Below are positions 6,244 through 6,960 of a DNA stretch of 6,960 nt, in pieces (within the stretch, counting starts at the first letter, position 1; each line of letters begins with the position of its first letter). The notes beneath the pieces are model-generated. The model searched no databases. It was not told the origin of the DNA and saw only the letters and a list, made by a program, of their open reading frames with translations. The stretch is from assembly GCA_024636075.1 (NCBI GenBank), contig JAGXHS010000174.1, forward strand, positions 1 to 6,960, written 5' to 3'. The translations under genes were made by a program, and so were the position numbers. Source of the DNA: Propionibacteriaceae bacterium. Lineage in GTDB: Bacteria > Actinomycetota > Actinomycetes > Propionibacteriales > Propionibacteriaceae.

Positions 6244-6447
6244 ATGGCACGTGGATCAGCGCCGACTTCCACCTTGGCACGCCTCGAGGCCAAGACCGGC
6301 GAGCTGTTCGTGCGGCGTCGAGGATCGGCTCATGGGCGCGCTGCGAGCACAGTAGCGTGGACCCAGGGTCGTCGTCAGAGGCCTTGTCTTCGGCCCCTAC
6401 GTGCAGAGTGGCAGGCGCCGCCGTCACTCTCATCCGGCTCGGCCTGA
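6244..6447 (+). CDS. Possible small ORF, product unknown
   Basis: This 67-codon frame begins MARGSAPTSTLARLEAKTGE and has a well placed AGGAG (6232-6236, 7 nt before the ATG). The N-terminal third looks protein-like, but after about residue 30 it becomes Arg/Ser/Pro-rich with no recognisable domain, as if the frame had shifted or decayed. It lies in the otherwise empty 408-nt stretch between csbD and the cupin gene (6083-6490), on the strand opposite to both. That stretch also holds the csbD promoter region. It could be a short regulator, a decayed gene, or chance. Confidence 0.25.
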   Translation: MARGSAPTSTLARLEAKTGELFVRRRGSAHGRAASTVAWTQGRRQRPCLRPLRAEWQAPPSLSSGSA

Positions 6448-6470
6448 CGGGCGTTTACGTCATCTCTGCT

Positions 6471-6486
6471 CAGACGTGTTGGTCTG
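6471..6486 (-). terminator. Weak hairpin just after the cupin gene
   Basis: CAGAC (6471-6475) and GTCTG (6482-6486) form a 5-bp stem with a 6-nt loop, 4 nt beyond the cupin stop codon. A second 5-bp hairpin, TGACG 6445-6449 with CGTCA 6458-6462, follows on the minus strand. Neither has a T-tract, so a terminator role is only suggested by position. Confidence 0.25.
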
Positions 6487-6490
6487 CGAC

Positions 6491-6934
6491 CTACTCAGGT
6501 TGGACAGACCAGTCGGCGGGTTCGTCGTCGGTGTCAGCGTCGGCGATCGCCTTGGTCTTTTGCAGCTTGCCCGGCGTGTGGTGTTGCGGCGCGTAAACGG
6601 TGTAGACCTGCATCGGCTCGTCGCCGATGTTGGTGACGTTGTGCCAGCTACCGGCCGGAACGAGGACGCACCAGCCGTCGGTCACCTCGTGGTCGAAGGT
6701 CAGCTCGTCCTTGCTGGGTCCCATCTGGGCTCGACCGCGGCCGCCGTCGAGCCTGATGAACTGGTCGGTGTCCGGGTGCATCTCTAGCCCGATGTCGCCG
6801 TTGACCGGAATCGACATGAGGGTGACCTGCAGGTAGCTCCCGCTCCAGGCCACGGTGCGGTAGTTCGGATTCTCGAGCGTCTCGGTCTCCAGGTCGAACG
6901 CCTGGGGACGGGGACCGATGTCTTTGACAGTCAT
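6491..6934 (-). CDS. Single-domain cupin protein
   Basis: This 147-residue soluble protein has one cupin beta barrel. Motif 1 is at about 46-65: GDIGLEMHPDTDQFIRLDGG, where the usual HxH(x)4E is E51-M-H53 and Q58 stands for the Glu. Motif 2 is G87-WCVLVP-A-G95-SW-H98-NVT-N102, matching G(x)5PxG(x)2H(x)3N. H53 and H98 with E51 could bind a metal. The end YTVYAPQHHTPGKLQKTKA (about 111-129) and an acidic tail match a common group of stand-alone bacterial cupins often labelled mannose-6-phosphate-isomerase-like; their substrate is unknown. The start is secure: GAGGAGGT lies 6 nt upstream of ATG 6934. The ATG overlaps the TGA of an upstream frame, suggesting translational coupling. Confidence 0.94.
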   Translation of the reverse strand: MTVKDIGPRPQAFDLETETLENPNYRTVAWSGSYLQVTLMSIPVNGDIGLEMHPDTDQFIRLDGGRGRAQMGPSKDELTFDHEVTDGWCVLVPAGSWHNVTNIGDEPMQVYTVYAPQHHTPGKLQKTKAIADADTDDEPADWSVQPE

Positions 6935-6960
6935 GATTTGACCTCCTCGATAGTCACCAT
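6931..6960 (-). CDS. C-terminal end of a gene running off the right edge (partial)
   Basis: A minus-strand frame is open from the window edge to a TGA at 6933-6931 and would end MVTIEEVKS. Its stop shares the ATGA with the cupin start, a 4-nt overlap typical of coupled genes, and the cupin ribosome site lies inside it. Ten codons are too few to name a family. The first codon in view is ATG, but the gene most likely begins further right. Confidence 0.35.
   Translation of the reverse strand: MVTIEEVKS
6941..6948 (-). promoter_or_regulatory. Ribosome binding site of the cupin gene
   Basis: GAGGAGGT on the minus strand, 6 nt before the ATG, is a near-perfect Shine-Dalgarno and fixes the start at 6934. 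Confidence 0.85.

Noticed and set aside
5865..6596. 243-codon + strand ORF
   Set aside because: It is antisense to csbD and the end of the cupin gene, has no ribosome site and is Ser/Pro-rich without any domain.

Overview
The window comes from a high-GC actinobacterium. The support is the strong G/C bias at third codon positions, a CsbD-type stress protein, a small membrane protein ending in the GPGG signature, and two genes whose starts sit directly behind a TANNNT hexamer, the usual layout of leaderless actinobacterial mRNAs. I cannot name the genus from sequence alone. No rRNA, tRNA, CRISPR array or intact mobile element was seen.

Left part (about 1-4077, + strand): a two-gene surface-glycan unit. 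The first gene encodes a 942-residue protein with two family 2 glycosyltransferase (GT2) domains, a long linker and a beta-rich tail. The second encodes a GT-B fold, GT4-like glycosyltransferase. The genes are only 27 nt apart if the second starts at an ATT codon (3010), which is the only codon well placed behind a perfect AGGAGG. Together they probably add sugars to a cell-wall polysaccharide or teichoic-acid-like polymer; the product is not determinable here. Base 1 to about 50 holds the edge of another gene whose strand is ambiguous.

Middle (4078-5302): a 391-nt gap between converging genes, carrying what may be the broken C-terminal tail of a wall-anchored protein, then a minus-strand UbiA-family membrane prenyltransferase with both Asp-rich motifs intact and a leaderless-type promoter.

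Right part (5303-6960): after a 425-nt stretch with no convincing gene comes a small minus-strand stress-type operon, a CsbD-like protein followed by a 47-residue GPGG membrane protein and a hairpin terminator. The CsbD ribosome binding site lies inside a perfect 6-bp hairpin that could mask it. After a 408-nt gap with one weak + strand ORF there is a minus-strand single-domain cupin. Its start codon overlaps the stop of a further gene running off the right edge.

Overall these are recognisable families with some unusual start-site and regulatory details. I found no clear evidence of a wholly new system. The best leads are the SD-masking hairpin at csbD, the ATT start of the GT4 gene, and the degenerate catalytic motifs in the double GT2 protein.
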